64,000 nt of DNA. Source: Cephalotus follicularis (lineage: Eukaryota; Streptophyta; Magnoliopsida; Oxalidales; Cephalotaceae). Location: NCBI GenBank assembly GCA_001972305.1, contig BDDD01001512.1, forward strand, positions 20,001 through 84,000, written 5' to 3'. Position numbers and translations under genes: made by a program. A model generated the notes under the pieces. That model searched no databases. It was not told the origin of the DNA and was given only the letters and a program-made list of their open reading frames with translations. Shown here piece after piece: positions 10,573 through 23,582 of the stretch. Each line of letters begins with the position of its first letter. The stretch's first letter is position 1.

Positions 10573-11856
10573 TTATAGCACACCTAGCAGCACCTCTATT
10601 AGAGTGATACCCTTTGAGCTAGCAGCACCTCTATTAGAGTGATACCCTTTGAGAAGTTCTTGCGCCAAGAGTCTGTTATCCTTTATATTTCTACCCTTGA
10701 TGAAGGCCAACTGAGCCGGGTCAATGAGGTCATTAAGAACAGGTTTCAGCCTATTGGCAAGAATTTTCGAGATGGTCTTGTATAAGTAGTTGCAACAAGA
10801 AATCGGTCTAAAATCCCCCAACGTTTCCGGGTTCTTCACTTTAGGAATCAACGCAAGAATTGTAGCATTAAGACATTGAGGCATAAAACCAGTAGCAAAA
10901 AAGTCCATGATGGCATCTATGCACTCCTCTCCAACAATGGCCCAAGCTGCCCTAAAAAAGCAACCATTGTACCCATCCGGCCCCAGTGCTTTATTAGGAT
11001 TTAAGGAAAAAATAGCTTCCTTGACCTCCTGCCTAGATACTAGATTACTTAAGGACCTTTGGTGTTCCCCAGTGATCTGTTTACCATAACTATCCAGGTT
11101 AGAATCTCTAATGTCATGCTCCCCGAGGGTTCCCATAATACTCCAGAAGTGATGTACCCCTACTTGAGATATATCCTCCTCAGCCTCCACCCAAGCCCCT
11201 GCCTCATTCCTAATCCTGACAATGTGGTTCTTAGATTGACCGACCTTGACCATTCTGTGGAAGTAGGCTGTGTTAGAGTCCCCTTCTTTCAACCATTGTA
11301 TCCTATATTTCTGCTTAAAGAAAGCTTCCTCCAATCTTGCTGCCCTTCCAACCTCCTGCCGAAGCTGCCTTTCTCTTACTACCAAAGCCTGATCCATAGC
11401 CCCACTCTCCATCTCATGTTGAACCAAGTGTAATTTATGCCTGAGCTCTTTAGCTCTAGAATCCGGTCTGGTGGAAAGATTATTGAGAGGACCTTTGAGG
11501 CTTTTGAGCTTCTTATGGATTACAATTAAAGGGGAGCCTATGTATATCTTATCCCATTCCTGCTTGACAATGTGAAGGAATTTTTCACTATCAGTCCAAA
11601 AATTGAGAAATTTAAAAGGCCTACCTTTATACGGCTGCCTTTGTCTAAGATGGATAGAAATTGGAGAATGATCCGAAATCCCGGGAGGATGGAACTGAGC
11701 AAATGAGTCACCCATAGACCTAAACCATTGCCAGTTTCCCAAGGCTCTATCAAGTTTCTTTAGGACAGCTTCGGAGCCCATTCTCATATTATTCCAAGTG
11801 AAATGGAATCCAATGCCTTTTAAATCCTCCAATTCAACTTTTAAATCCCCTTTCAA
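10573..11856 (-). pseudogene. LINE ORF2 part 1: endonuclease C-terminus and start of reverse transcriptase
   Basis: The frame opens inside the endonuclease domain (GFHFTWNN, then [10 protein letters not shown], the catalytic SDH motif of APE-type endonucleases). It continues through a linker into reverse transcriptase ([20 protein letters not shown], then [20 protein letters not shown], then [11 protein letters not shown]). It ends at the 35-bp tandem duplication at 10584-10653, which throws the frame. The first 10-15 bases of the open frame lie in the target duplication rather than in the element. Confidence 0.85.
10584..10653. repeat. 35-bp perfect tandem duplication inside LINE ORF2
   Basis: The 35-base unit beginning CTAGCAGCACCTCTATTAG occurs at 10584-10618 and again, identically, at 10619-10653. 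Since 35 is not a multiple of three, the duplication alone explains the frameshift between the two reverse-transcriptase frames. Confidence 0.95.
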
Positions 11857-12563
11857 TCCATCCCAAAATGAAATTCAAGCATATGTAATTCGTATATTGT
11901 ACCTATTATTTGCAGCTTGCGAATTTGGAGGACTTGCAGCGGCGCCGTCGACTGCCACTTCTTTCAGCTTCACAATCGGACACCAACACAGCGATAACTC
12001 GATCTGGCGCCACTGAGCTTCCACCGTCGTTGTCAAGGCTAGCTCGTCTTCTCTCTTTAAACGGCCGACGGTGATAGTGACGTTGGCGGAAATTTCCACA
12101 GCTCGCCACTATCCCCCTTTCTCGCGCGCCTTTCTCTCTTCGTCGATTTCCCTTTTCCTTTTCTTTCTCTGCCGAACTCTCACTCTTTCTTATCTTCTTT
12201 CTTGCGCCCACTGCCTCTCTCTTTCCTCCGCCTCTCTCACTGTCTCCTCTTCAACAACGTTTTTCTCCCTCTCTTCTTTCACTTCTCCCTTTTCTTTCTT
12301 CAGTTAGAGGAGAGTCGAATGCTTATATTTTGGGCATTAGCTTTTTGAAACGGTACCGTTTCAAATAGATGTATCTTTTTGAAACGGTAACTATTTACCG
12401 TTTCAAAAAGCTATACCTTTTGAAACGGTTGATAGTTACAGTTTCAAAAGGTATAGCTTTTTGAAACGGACCACGCGGCCGTTTCAAAAGGTATAGCTTT
12501 TTGAAACGGATCACGCGGCCGTTTCAAAAAGGTGTGTTTCAAAAAGCCTATTTTCTTGTAGTG
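11855..12563. mobile_element. CACTA-type transposon terminus with a TTTGAAACGG palindrome array
   Basis: The right edge ends TTTTCTTGTAGTG (12551-12563). Its reverse complement, CACTACAAGAAAA, is the classic terminus of plant En/Spm (CACTA) elements. Just inside lies a subterminal array (about 12340-12545) of TTTTGAAACGG and CCGTTTCAAAA units in both orientations, some forming near-perfect palindromes such as GAAACGGTACCGTTTC. Further inside, 12,070-12,310 is pyrimidine-rich. I found no matching CACTACAAG terminus to the left, so this is a terminal fragment or one end of a larger element disrupted by the LINE. No transposase frame is present. Confidence 0.6.
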
Positions 12564-13825
12564 TATGAACGGTTTCCTATGGTGGGTCAAGTTCAGTAGA
12601 CATGCTCTTAGCATGCACCCCATATCAGGCCGTTGGCTCTAGCCAAATGGCAATGAGATACTCCATCCTCTAATGTTGAAATGCGTGCCTAACTATGGTA
12701 AGTCTATCCTGTTCTACTATTGCCCTAAGATAGTGAACCTACGAATTGAAACATTTAGTCAAAAGGGAGTAAGGTAGTCGTCCTCATAGCCTCCATGGTA
12801 CAACATCTAACCCTTTGAACGACAGGGCGCCATGCGTGCTTTCAGTTAATTATACTGAGACAATCAATATTTAATGGGATACAGAAATTGCACAAGGTAA
12901 TATTAAACGAATTCAAGATGGTATACATAAGGTGAATTACATTTACAAATAGTCATCTTATGGCTTGCAGGGTCACCCTATAACTAAAACCCTTCTGGTC
13001 AACGCTACCATTGTTCTTAGCTCCCTTCGGGCAGAAGCTACCATTGTATTGCGCTCCTTTCGAGTCAAGCTATATCTATTGCACTTCCTTCGGGTCGAGT
13101 GATTCCTAGTATTCGCTAGAATATCTAATTAGTCTAGGTCGGCAAATCCTGGACAATTAGATGTGTCCATCACCCTTTTTAGAAAGACTACCTTCTCATA
13201 ATGTAGACTATTGATACTGACATTGATACCGTATTGGAAGGCCATAAACTTTGTAGGATTATTGATTGATTAATTGTTTGATAGATGATTGGTAGAATTG
13301 ATTGTGTCGATCTCATCTTTATACACCGGTATGGGACGGTTGTATACAGATGGTATGTCACAATTGGCATTCATGCATCCACACACTCTCCACTATTAAT
13401 GTACACATTGATATCGCCTACACTTGTATTGTACACAATTATTTCATATAGCATAATCTCCGCATGGGGATATACATGCTTGGCCCTATGGCTAACCCAT
13501 CCATCGGGATGGGACTCTTTGATTTCAGGTGGTTCATCGAGGCTCAGTGAACGTAGAGGATTGTAGTTGTTGTTGTCGATTTGACATTATTATTGCTTTA
13601 TCATTCATGTATGAGTATTGTACAATGTTATAACTTGTATTAGTACTTTAGCCAAGCTTGTGATAATTTGTATTTTTTACGCAATATGCTTTTATAAGCT
13701 TGAAGACATGTTTGTAATTAAATTTTAATTAATCCTACTTTTGATTTGTATCCTAGGTCCGACTATTGAAATTGTTATTGAATGTGACGCATCAGGTTTG
13801 TTACCCGGACGCTGGGTTTTACACA
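12564..13825 (+). mobile_element. gypsy-like LTR, 3' portion
   Basis: The stretch ends GCTGGGTTTTACACA and contains the CCCATC...GATGGG inverted motif seen near the 3' part of the other gypsy LTRs here. Its first 270 bp (12566-12835) is clearly similar to the reverse complement of 43,575-43,870, so the two belong to one family in opposite orientation. The 5' part is missing because the CACTA-type terminus abuts at 12,563. Confidence 0.55.
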
Positions 13826-15173
13826 ATCTCTACATATATTATATGTCAGTAAAATCAGGTCGTGAAACATAGTAAAAATATAGCATAAGACAATAAACAT
13901 GTAAAAAGTATAGTAAAAGATACATAACAAGGGTAAAGTGGATTTTTATTCAAACTTATATCCCTACTCTCTCTCTCTCTCTCATCTCCCAATTCTCTCT
14001 AGCTTCAAAACATATTCCCTTCCCAAAAACCACCTCACGAAAGTACAACTATGTCTTGTGAGGTGGAAAACCTCATTTTCTTCGCTCTTCCTTTTGTTCT
14101 GTATTTCTTTAACTGTTTTTTAGTGATTTTTGTCTTAGTTGTAACTAGGTGTATTGATGATAATAAGATCTTTTGGTCATGAAATAATATCCGAGTGTCC
14201 TTGGTCTATATGTGACCTTGTTAGATTCAGATCTGATCTTGTTTTCAGCTGACATCTCAAAAGAGACATTTTAGGTTTGTGTAATAGGTATTTTTCGCCT
14301 ATCTATTGTTGTTTAAGTTGATGGTGTTGTTGGGTCAATGTAGCTCGTGAAACCTCATCCTCCTACATAGTATTTTTGTTTTTAGTACCCTTTGGAGCCA
14401 TTCTTGCTCAGGGAAGACAATATGTTCAACTCCCCACAAACGGTGTCAATTGTGTTTTTGAAAAATCGATTTTCCAAATTTATGCTGACCAGATCGGTCA
14501 ATAAGTTGAGGTATGAAGTGAAAATCTATTGTAGACAAGAAATTAAGATCGGAATTAGACTCTTTAGACACCTCCAACGATCAAATTAGTAACAAATTAG
14601 GACAACGTTACTAAAAGAATAACAAAAACAAATGCTAAATGACATATTGTACATTCATTGTCACATCAAGTGACTATTTATAGTGATATTCAACACTTCT
14701 ATCACAATGTCATCGTATTCATGAGATGTCATATACCTATTTTTGATACATTTTAAGATATGACAGTGAGAACAATTTAGGATATGGGAGTGAGAGAAAA
14801 AGGTTCGCTGCATGATCCATAGATTGCTCCTTCAGGATAAGTATCATGAATTGGTTAGTAGAGATTTGCATCTCCATCACGCTCAATTCCACCATAGTCA
14901 CAGCTTTTGGTGTTGGCAAATGCATAATCCAAATTGTAAGAAGCTACCCCATTTGCATTATAAGTTTTCCTTACATGAATTATCTTCCGGTCAAAAAAAA
15001 CCAAAAGAATAAGAGTGAAGTCAGCTCTTGATGATGTAATGAAAAAATTATATCCTGTACTATAGTTTAGACCACAATTTACATCCGCAGATCAGTCAGA
15101 CTCTCATTTTCTCAAACGATCTTGATTCTTTGTGTAAAGTTGTAAGAACATGTGCATTGTCAAGTAGGAAGAT
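13826..15173. other. unassigned sequence downstream of the host gene
   Basis: AT-rich with a short CT tract near 13,970-13,985. Small open frames show no family I recognise. It probably includes old transposon debris and the region downstream of the minus-strand O-fucosyltransferase-like gene, which ends at 15,586. Confidence 0.35.
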
Positions 15174-15617
15174 GTGTTTGTAAAGCAAACGGTGCTAAAC
15201 AGTGTGCGAGGTGATAGGATGACCATCTGGCACACGAAAGAATGAGAATTCCCTTCAAGAGCACCATCAGCTTGCTTCTCCATCCTTGGTATAAAAGTTG
15301 TGTTTGTAAAGCAAACGGTGTTAAACAGTGTGCGGGGTGAAGGGATGACCAAATGGCACACGAAAGAATGCGAATTCGTTAGAGACAATAAACTTTGTAG
15401 CAAATCAGAGAAAATGACTTGTGTGTTTTCTAATCACACAGTCTTATGTATTTATATTAATGAAATACTCAGATTCATAGAACCTGGACATATAACAAAT
15501 AAGGAAAAAAAAATAACAAATAAGGAAATACAAAGGGAATATAGCCATAATTACTCATAACTCTTAACACCCTTCAAGAGCACCATCAGCTTGCTTCTCC
15601 ATCCTTGGTATAAACTG
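15174..15617 (-). repeat. duplication covering the stop codon and 3' flank of the host gene
   Basis: A unit of about 125 bp is present twice. The sub-block at 15174-15251 (TTTGTAAAGCAAACGGTG...) reappears at 15299-15375. The sub-block at 15252-15297 (CCCTTCAAGAGCACCATCAG...) reappears at 15572-15617, where it is the genuine end of exon 6 including the stop codon. The upstream copy is split between its two sub-blocks by about 195 bp of extra sequence. The copy at 15252-15297 is a non-coding duplicate of the last codons of the gene. Confidence 0.85.
15376..15571 (-). mobile_element. solo-LTR-like insertion in the 3' flank of the host gene
   Basis: On the minus strand the inserted segment starts TGTTAAGAGTTATGAGTAAT and ends near CTCTAAC, which resembles a short copia LTR. 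It contains a TATAAATA-like box. It separates sub-blocks that are adjacent in the duplicated copy, so it arrived after the duplication. I cannot find a clean 5-bp target duplication, so the exact borders are uncertain. If the gene's transcript ends downstream of its stop codon here, the insertion lies in or near the 3'UTR. Confidence 0.5.
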
Positions 15618-18600
15618 GTATTTGCCATATCTTGGTGTTCTTTTTTGGGTCATCAGTCAGGCTGAGATCTGCATCATCTTCCTTGAATGTTCTAATGAAT
15701 GTTTTGGCTCCCATCATGATAAGCCTCTCAACCATGAACAATTGATAATTACTCTCAATCAAGGGATCCAGAATTTTGGTGTAGTTTGATGAATATGCCA
15801 ATTTGTAGCTGCAAGCATGAGTCACAAAGATATTGGTCAGTTGGGACCTGGGGGGGGGGGGGGGGGGGGGGTGGGTTTTACAACAAAATACATAGTATGC
15901 CCCGTCTTTATCCAGTCATACCAATTTTTTTTAAAGAAATTCAAATACATTCAATCAAAAGGATAAACTGATCAAAACCTCAGTCCAAGGTTGTAGAGAT
16001 TTATGTTTCCAAGAGCTATATATATAGGGACAAGAGACTAATCCTAATCAACCTAGGATAAGAGATTAATCCTAACTAAGGTAATGGACTAAAGCCCATT
16101 AGACACAGCCTACCAGTACATAACATAAAAATTCTAACACTCCTCCTCAAGTTGGAACATAGATATCTATCATATCTAACTTGATACAAAGATATTGAAT
16201 TCTACTATTCTCGAGAGACTTAGTAAATATATCAGCTAATTGTTCTCCAATTTTCACATGACACGTAATAAGTCTCTATTGTATCTTCTCTCCCACAAAA
16301 TGACAATTTACTTCAATGTGTTTGGTTCTTTCATGAAATACTAAATTCGAGGCAATATGCATTACATCTTGATTATCACACCTGAATTGTATGGATGAAG
16401 AATGACCAAAACCAAACTCATTAAGTAACTATCTCAGGACTCGGGGGTCGTCGTCAGTAATAGGATTTTTCGTTTTATTTATTTTGATGTATTATTAGCA
16501 TTACTAGGTTTTAATTGGTTATTGTGTAATTTTACTTCATTACCCATGCATTTTCCTATTTAAATGTGTTTATGGGACACAATTGTTCAGACTGCGATTA
16601 TTGAATTTGATTATTGAAAGTTAATTTCTCCCTCAAGTCTAACTTGTCGAGTGGTGTGAGGCCACAACCCTTTTGTTCTGCATCATATATGGTATCAGAA
16701 CCAGGTTTTTCTAGAAATTTCTTAGTTTGTCAGAAATTTGGGCATATTAGGTTTAAAACAAAAAGAATCAGAAAGACATAAAAATAAATTAAAAAAAAAA
16801 ACACAAATGCACAGCAGCCATGCACGCATCGTTATCACTGTTCCTCATCGTCAACTTCTCAAAATCTCCTAGTTCCAATGCCGTTAGAAGCCTTGTCGAA
16901 AGAGGTTCAACATAGCATAGCTTATGGGATTCCTTTTTGGTTTGTTGAAACAGATTAGACCAGGGATCAGGCTTATCCATGGAAGAGGCCAAGGAACTCC
17001 TTTCCTTCACATATGGATTACCTCGTTGATTGGTTCGTTGACTACTCACCGACTCCTCTACCGTTTGCACAACACCCTTCTCTTTAAAGCTCCCCTTCTA
17101 GTTAACTGAGCTATTAGTGCCTTATTAACAGCTAGGTCCACCAGCTCGATTAGATCAGTCAACCAAGGATTGTTGAAGAAGCCTCCTACTTGATTACCAA
17201 TACTCATTTTTTGGTGATGAGGGGCCTGAGCCAAAACTCTATCCACCGTTTACACATCAACAACTCCAAATTGTAGACTAGTCACTAAGACCTTCCACGG
17301 AGCATCTTAAGGAGTCACTACATTTCTTACCAGCATTCTTGTCTCACATGTTTGACCAACATTTCCCCAACAACAACCCCAACCCCTCCGGGAAGAAGGC
17401 AATGAATCTAGATCCAGTTAATTTGGAGGCGCAAGACCAACCGGACCACACACCTCAGCACTAAGAAGAGCAACCGAGGACGGCTCCACTATAGAACCTG
17501 TTATTTATAATTATTTATTTTAAGTTACAAATTTGGACCTAATATTAGGTTAAGCTCATATTACTGTGAAGGCCTAACACTAGCCTATATAAATAATAGA
17601 ATTATCTCAATACAAAGTAGAAGAGATTATTATCTGATTTCACGGTATCAGAGACACACCCTAGTTAAAAAACCCTAGCAGCCGAAAGGGAAAAAAAACT
17701 AACGCGCGTACTGTTCATCACGAACACTGTTCACGTGAACAGTACTCGTAAATTTGAGATTCTAAGTCATTTGTTTTTTTTTTGGTTCGGTTTGAGGTAT
17801 TTCGTATTTGTTTGGTGAAAGAATAATTGCCTTAGATGTTGTGAAGTGATTTAATGTGCTTTGTGTTTGTTTTGTGATCCGGTTGAGTAGTTTCATTATG
17901 TGTTGTGGTATTTTTAATCTCAATCAAATCTATCTTGTGCATTTGTAGTGATTTGGTGCGGGGTAATTGGTTTGTGTTGGTAGTTGTAATTTAGTTTAAT
18001 TGTAATTGTATTATCTAAGTGATTAGTTATGTATGGTTCAAGTTCGACTGGAATTACAACGGCTACCTTACCGAGTAACTTTTCTGGCCTTCATGGTATG
18101 ACCGGGTTACATACCACTTTGATGAAGCTCAATGGAACAAATTACCCAACTTGGTCTCGTGCAATGTCTACATACATTGAAGCCAATCGACAATTGAGTT
18201 GGTTTATGTCTAATCAACCGATTGATAATAAGGTTTTGAGTGAGTGGAAAGCAACAGATGTTGTTCTAAGAACTCTCTTATGAGGGTGTATGGATGAGTA
18301 TATCCGTCACCTGTTCATTACTTGTGATATTGTCAAAGCTGTCTACGACAAGTGTGCTTTACTCTTTTCTGGCCACAACAATACAAGTTGGGTATGTAAT
18401 ACTTGGTTATCTATGTTTGAAATTGGTGAAGGAGATTCTGGTATTGCCTATTATTATTTCAGGTTCTTATCTACCTATCAACGTCTTCAGTCATATTTTT
18501 CTCCTCCTCCTGCTATTACTAAGATGTAGAAACGAGAGACTGATTTAGTGACACTGTTACTTCTTCGTGGCCTTAATCCCGTGCGGAATGCATTTAGATA

Positions 18601-21600
18601 GCAGCTTATTTCTGCGAGTTCTTTACCCACTATGAAGGAGGTATATTCACGAGTTAGTCGCTTTACCCCTCAGACTTCATCTCCCATGATATCTGAAAAT
18701 AGTGTTATAATAGCACAGGGTGGTAGTGGTGGTCATGGGAACTCTCGTGGTAGTTGGGGTGTTGATGGCCGTGGTCGTGGCCGTGGAGGTGGTAGAGGTG
18801 CTCCTCGTGGAGGAGGACAAATGGGTGATTCTCGAGGTGAGTCCAAAACTGGACGATTTTGTACTCACTGTCAGCGTGCTGGACATACTGTAGATTATTG
18901 CTATAATCTTCATCCGGAGTTGCGGAGTTTGCATGCCTCACTTGATATTGGTAGTCACTCAACTCCTGATTCTTCATCTACTGAATCTGTTGGACAATGT
19001 ATGATGACAACCACATGACAAGTGATAAAAATGTTTTTTTTGATACAACCCTTAGCCCATTCGCCATTGTCACCTTGGCTGATGGTTCCAAGTCCAAAGT
19101 GGTAGTACACGTTCTGTCATCTTGGGTTTCTCTCTCTTTATCCTCCGTTTATCATGTTCCAAACTTTCCTTACAGTTTGCTGTCTATTAGTCGTCTTACT
19201 AGTGATCTTGATTGTATTGTTTGGTTTTCTGCCACTTTTTGTGTTTTTTCAGGATCGAAAGACTGAACGCCAGATCGGTGGTGGGCGTGAGTCTGGTGAT
19301 ATTTATTTTTTGGATCATGATATTGTGGATGATGCTGCTACTGTTCACAAGACAGATGATGCCTACAAACTACATTGCCGTCTTAGTCATCCATCAGCAG
19401 ATGTACTTTGTCGGTTTACATCTTTATTGTTGTCGAGTATTCAATTTAATTGTGACACATGTCGGTTAGGTAAACATCATCGTGTATCTTTCCCTCCTCG
19501 GGATGTGAGATGTGTATCTCAATCATTTGAGTTAGTCCACTCAGATGTTTGAGGTCCTTGTCATGAGTATTCTTTTGGTGTTAAGTACTTCGTTACTTTT
19601 ATTGACAACTATAGTCGTACAACTTGGTTTTATTTAATAAAAGATCGTACTGACGTTTTTCAATCTTTCTGTATCATTTATGCTGAAATTCTTAATCAAT
19701 ATGGTGTATCTGTTAAATGTTTGCGTATTGATAATGAATGTGAATATTTCTCTACTTTTCAGTTTATCCCTTTTCTCGAGTCCCGTGGCATACTTCACCA
19801 AAGTTCTTGCGCTTATACTCCTTGACAAAATGGGTTAGCTGAACGCACGAATCATCATTTATTGGATGTTGCCCGTTGTTTGCTTCTTCATACCTAAATC
19901 TTTTGGGGGATATGCACTTCTGACCTCCAGTTACATTGTAAATCGTCTTCTATCATCTATATTGAATGGAGCTATTCCTTATACTATTCTTCGCTCGGAT
20001 CAACCTCTTTGGTCTATTCGGCCTCTGGTATTTGGATGCGTTTGTTTTGTTCATTTATTGACGCCTGGTGTTGACAAATTATCTCCTAGAGCTGAAAATT
20101 GTATTTTTGTGAGTTATTCAATAACTCAAAAGGGACATGTTTGTTATAGTCCAAATCGACATCGTGTAAATGTGTCTGCTAATGTGACATTTTTTGAGGA
20201 TCAAGCATATTATAACACAGATCCACAGCCAGAATTTTCTACTTTGGAGTTTCCTCTGTCCATTGTTACTCAATCAGAGCCAAAATCTTTACAGGTATAT
20301 ACTCGTAGACACCAATCTGTTACACAATCAATTGATCCTCAGCAGTAGTATGACCCACCACCATTAGTGCCTATCTCTAATCCACCTAATTCTGAGTTAC
20401 CCATTATTAATCCACTCGAGTTTGGGTCGCCCTGTAAGGCCCCGAGTTTTATAAGTAACCGCTTGTACTTATATTATATTGTACAATATTGTACGATGAG
20501 GCGGCGTGTATGAGATATTATCACATTTTCCTTTTGGCTGTTTGTGAACAGTGTCTGCTCATGTGACCATGGGCAGGTTCTAGATTCTTCTGCCCAAGAA
20601 AGTCAATATATGTAAACAGTTCAGCCTTTTCATCCACACATAATTATTATCTCTCACCGCCTCCTGCTACAGAGAGTGAGTTAGAGAGAGAAAGCTCGGC
20701 TTGGAGCAAGGAAGGAGTCACTGAACTAGTAACAATGTGTAGATCTCGAAGGAGGAACCAGATCCTGGTTTTTAGCAACAGATTCTTCTAGATCTGCAAA
20801 GAGTTATAGCAGCAAATTCTCACAGATCCATAAATCGATAGTTATCGAGTTAGGTTATACATATATGCTCGAACTCATGCATATATTTCTGCCTTGAATG
20901 ATTTATGTTGTTATGAACTATTGTTATGAATCGTGCTACTAGTAAAAACTACTATTTATGAACGACTGGATATGAACTATTGATTTTACAGTTGTGAACT
21001 GCTAGATCAAGACTAGATGCTTGAGTTAGGAGATTGACTTTATGGATGAATTACTGTTATGAACTGATGGATGTTGCTATCATGAACTGTTGACGTCCTC
21101 TTAAGGAATAACAGTCAACGCTTTGAGTAAATATCGACTGCAAACCTAAGTGCTGAAGGCAGATCTCGATGCTAAAGCAGACCCTGTACTAGAGGCAGAC
21201 CTCGTACCATAGGCAGAATTTGTACCAGAGACAGACCTCGTACTGGAGGCAAACCTCGTACTAGAGACAGACATCGTACTGAAGGCAAACCTCATACTAA
21301 AGGTTAGAGCTCAAAGCTCGTAGTCCGACACCAGGACTTAAGAACCTTTAAGGTTATGTGAACCCTTCTCTGAACCACGTGGTTTCAATACCAAACTTTC
21401 CAGAAAGGTTTTATAGTTAAAGACCTATAAGGTCTCAGGCTTTGCTCGACATTGTTGAGCTCTGACGAGATAATCACCCCCGTTCCCTTCTATGTAATGA
21501 GGAATAGGGAGGTAGCTGCTTAGTCTAACAAATGCATAGCCCTGGAATTAGTCACCAACTGAGATGGCTGAAAAGCCACCAACCGAGATGACTGGAATTT

Positions 21601-23550
21601 GTCACCAACTGAGATGGCTGAAAAGCCACCGACCGAGATTACTGGAATTAGTCACCAACTAAGATGGCTGAAAAGCCAAAGACAGAGATGACTAGAAAGT
21701 CACCAACTGAGATGACCGAAAGGTCACCAACCGAGATGACTGATAAGGGTCACAGATTGCAATTAACCCAGGGGATACTGTCATATAACAGACTAGCCTT
21801 ATCGGAGAGCTTACTTGCAGTACCCACTTTCTGGATAGACCTACGAGGACACCGATTGTGAGAGCTTACTACAAGGACCCCAGTAACTCTGAATAACACA
21901 GATAACCTGGATGCTTAGTCTTAAAGAGACTAGCGTTGAAGGGAGAGTCAAACAGGCCAGCGTTATCTCATCTCTATTTCCTACGACACTAGTAGCGCGC
22001 AAACAATGGCGATGCTACCTATGACTCCCTTGTCTGCCCAGTACGCCTCTGCCCCTATGAGGCTATCATTGAGACGGGAGTTAGACCGATAGACCTTGAA
22101 TAACCTCGTCTACCAGTATGACTAGGCCAGTTATAGCTCAGCTCCTCTACCTATAACATGAGAATGTCTGTGGTCTACTATACCTTGAGCAGAAGAAGCC
22201 GAGGAGAGTGATATACATTCCGAGATGATTTTAGATGATATGGAATAATTGTGGGGTGCTCCCTTAAGCTGGGAAGGCCGAGGAGAGCTTATATGTATCC
22301 CAAGAGGATTTGAATGATATAGAACAGTACAGTTACAATTATAAAATGGTATGGTTATTGGTGATAACCTTTATGGTATTGTTATGAATTGGCATCTCTG
22401 CATCTCTAGCATCACGCATATATCTGCTATATCTCCACACATTCACTGCATATAGTATATAGCCTACACAACCAAGGGTTGCTGACCCATTCTTAGAATG
22501 GGTCAGGTACAGGTGATGTATCAAGGTGAGCAGATGGGCCGGATCGCAAAGTAAGGATTTTAGTCGGAGAGCAATTTCCTTTACCTACCTTATTGTATAA
22601 GAACGTTTAATATATAAGAATGTTGTAAAATAGCTATATGACCTGCCGGTTTATGGCAGAGCTTGTGATATGAGACATTGATGTATATATTTGGGTATAT
22701 TCACGCAATATATTGAATGATTATTCCACTTGCATGATTGAAGTTTTAAATTTATAACACTTTTTAGAGTATGTTATGAATATATTGAATGGACGGTTAT
22801 CACGCATCGGGTCGCGGGCATGACACGCTCATGACTGATCTACCTGTGTCTGAGTCGCCCATTGCTCAACGTACACGTTCTAAAAAAAGAACCTGGTATC
22901 CTTTATCACACTTTGTGTCTTACGCTAACCACTCACTTGATATGTCTTCTTTTGTACCATCTGTTTCTTCTATGTCTGTGCCTAGTAGTGTGCAAGAAGC
23001 TTTGGCTCATCCAGTTTGGACCCGTGCAATGGAGGATGATATGACTGCATTACGTGCTAATAACATTTGGGATCTTGTATCTTTACCACCTGGCAAGAAA
23101 TTGGTTAGGTGTCATCGGCTCTTTGTGGTTAAATATCATCTCGATGGTAGAATAGAAAGGTTGAGGGTTTGTCTAGTGTCCAAAGGATATACTCAAACCT
23201 ATGGGGTTGATTATGATTAGACGTTCTCTCCGGTGGCCAAGATTCCTTCTGTTCGTATTCTTGTATCCCACTATAAAAAAAAAGGGGCAACGGTGAGGGC
23301 TATCGGCGAGGGCACATAATGCCCTCGCCGTTGGCCGTTTTAAAATTTTTTTTTTAATTAGAAACACACGGCAAGGGCAATAAGTGCCCTCGCCGTGTCA
23401 ACCCTACATCTACCCGACGCTTTTTTTTTTTATCTCACTCTCTCTTTTCGCTCTTCCTCCCCACCGCTCTCTCTCTCTCTCTACCATCGGTCTCTTTCTT
23501 CTCCTCTAGCCAACCTCCAAACTTGGATTTCAGGTATTAATATTAATTTG

Positions 23551-23582
<32 letters not shown>

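Larger units (their letters stand above)
8505..11843 (-). mobile_element. 5'-truncated L1-type LINE
   Basis: This is a minus-strand non-LTR retrotransposon. Its 3' end is an oligo(T) run in plus-strand terms (8505-8514) followed inward by a G-rich 3'UTR. The 11-bp direct repeat AATCCCCTTTC lies exactly at 8494-8504 and 11844-11854, as expected for target-primed reverse transcription. The body carries the end of the endonuclease domain, a reverse transcriptase and the C-terminal zinc-binding region of plant L1 ORF2. ORF1 and the start of the endonuclease are missing, so the copy was truncated on insertion. It landed in sequence with GTCGAC motifs on one side and a CACTA-like terminus on the other. 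Confidence 0.85.

Noticed and set aside
11875..12310. A host gene first exon (GTCGACTGCC... with CT-rich leader)
   Set aside because: It sits directly inside the CACTA-type terminus, the open frames are low-complexity Ser/Phe/Leu, and there is no convincing donor site.
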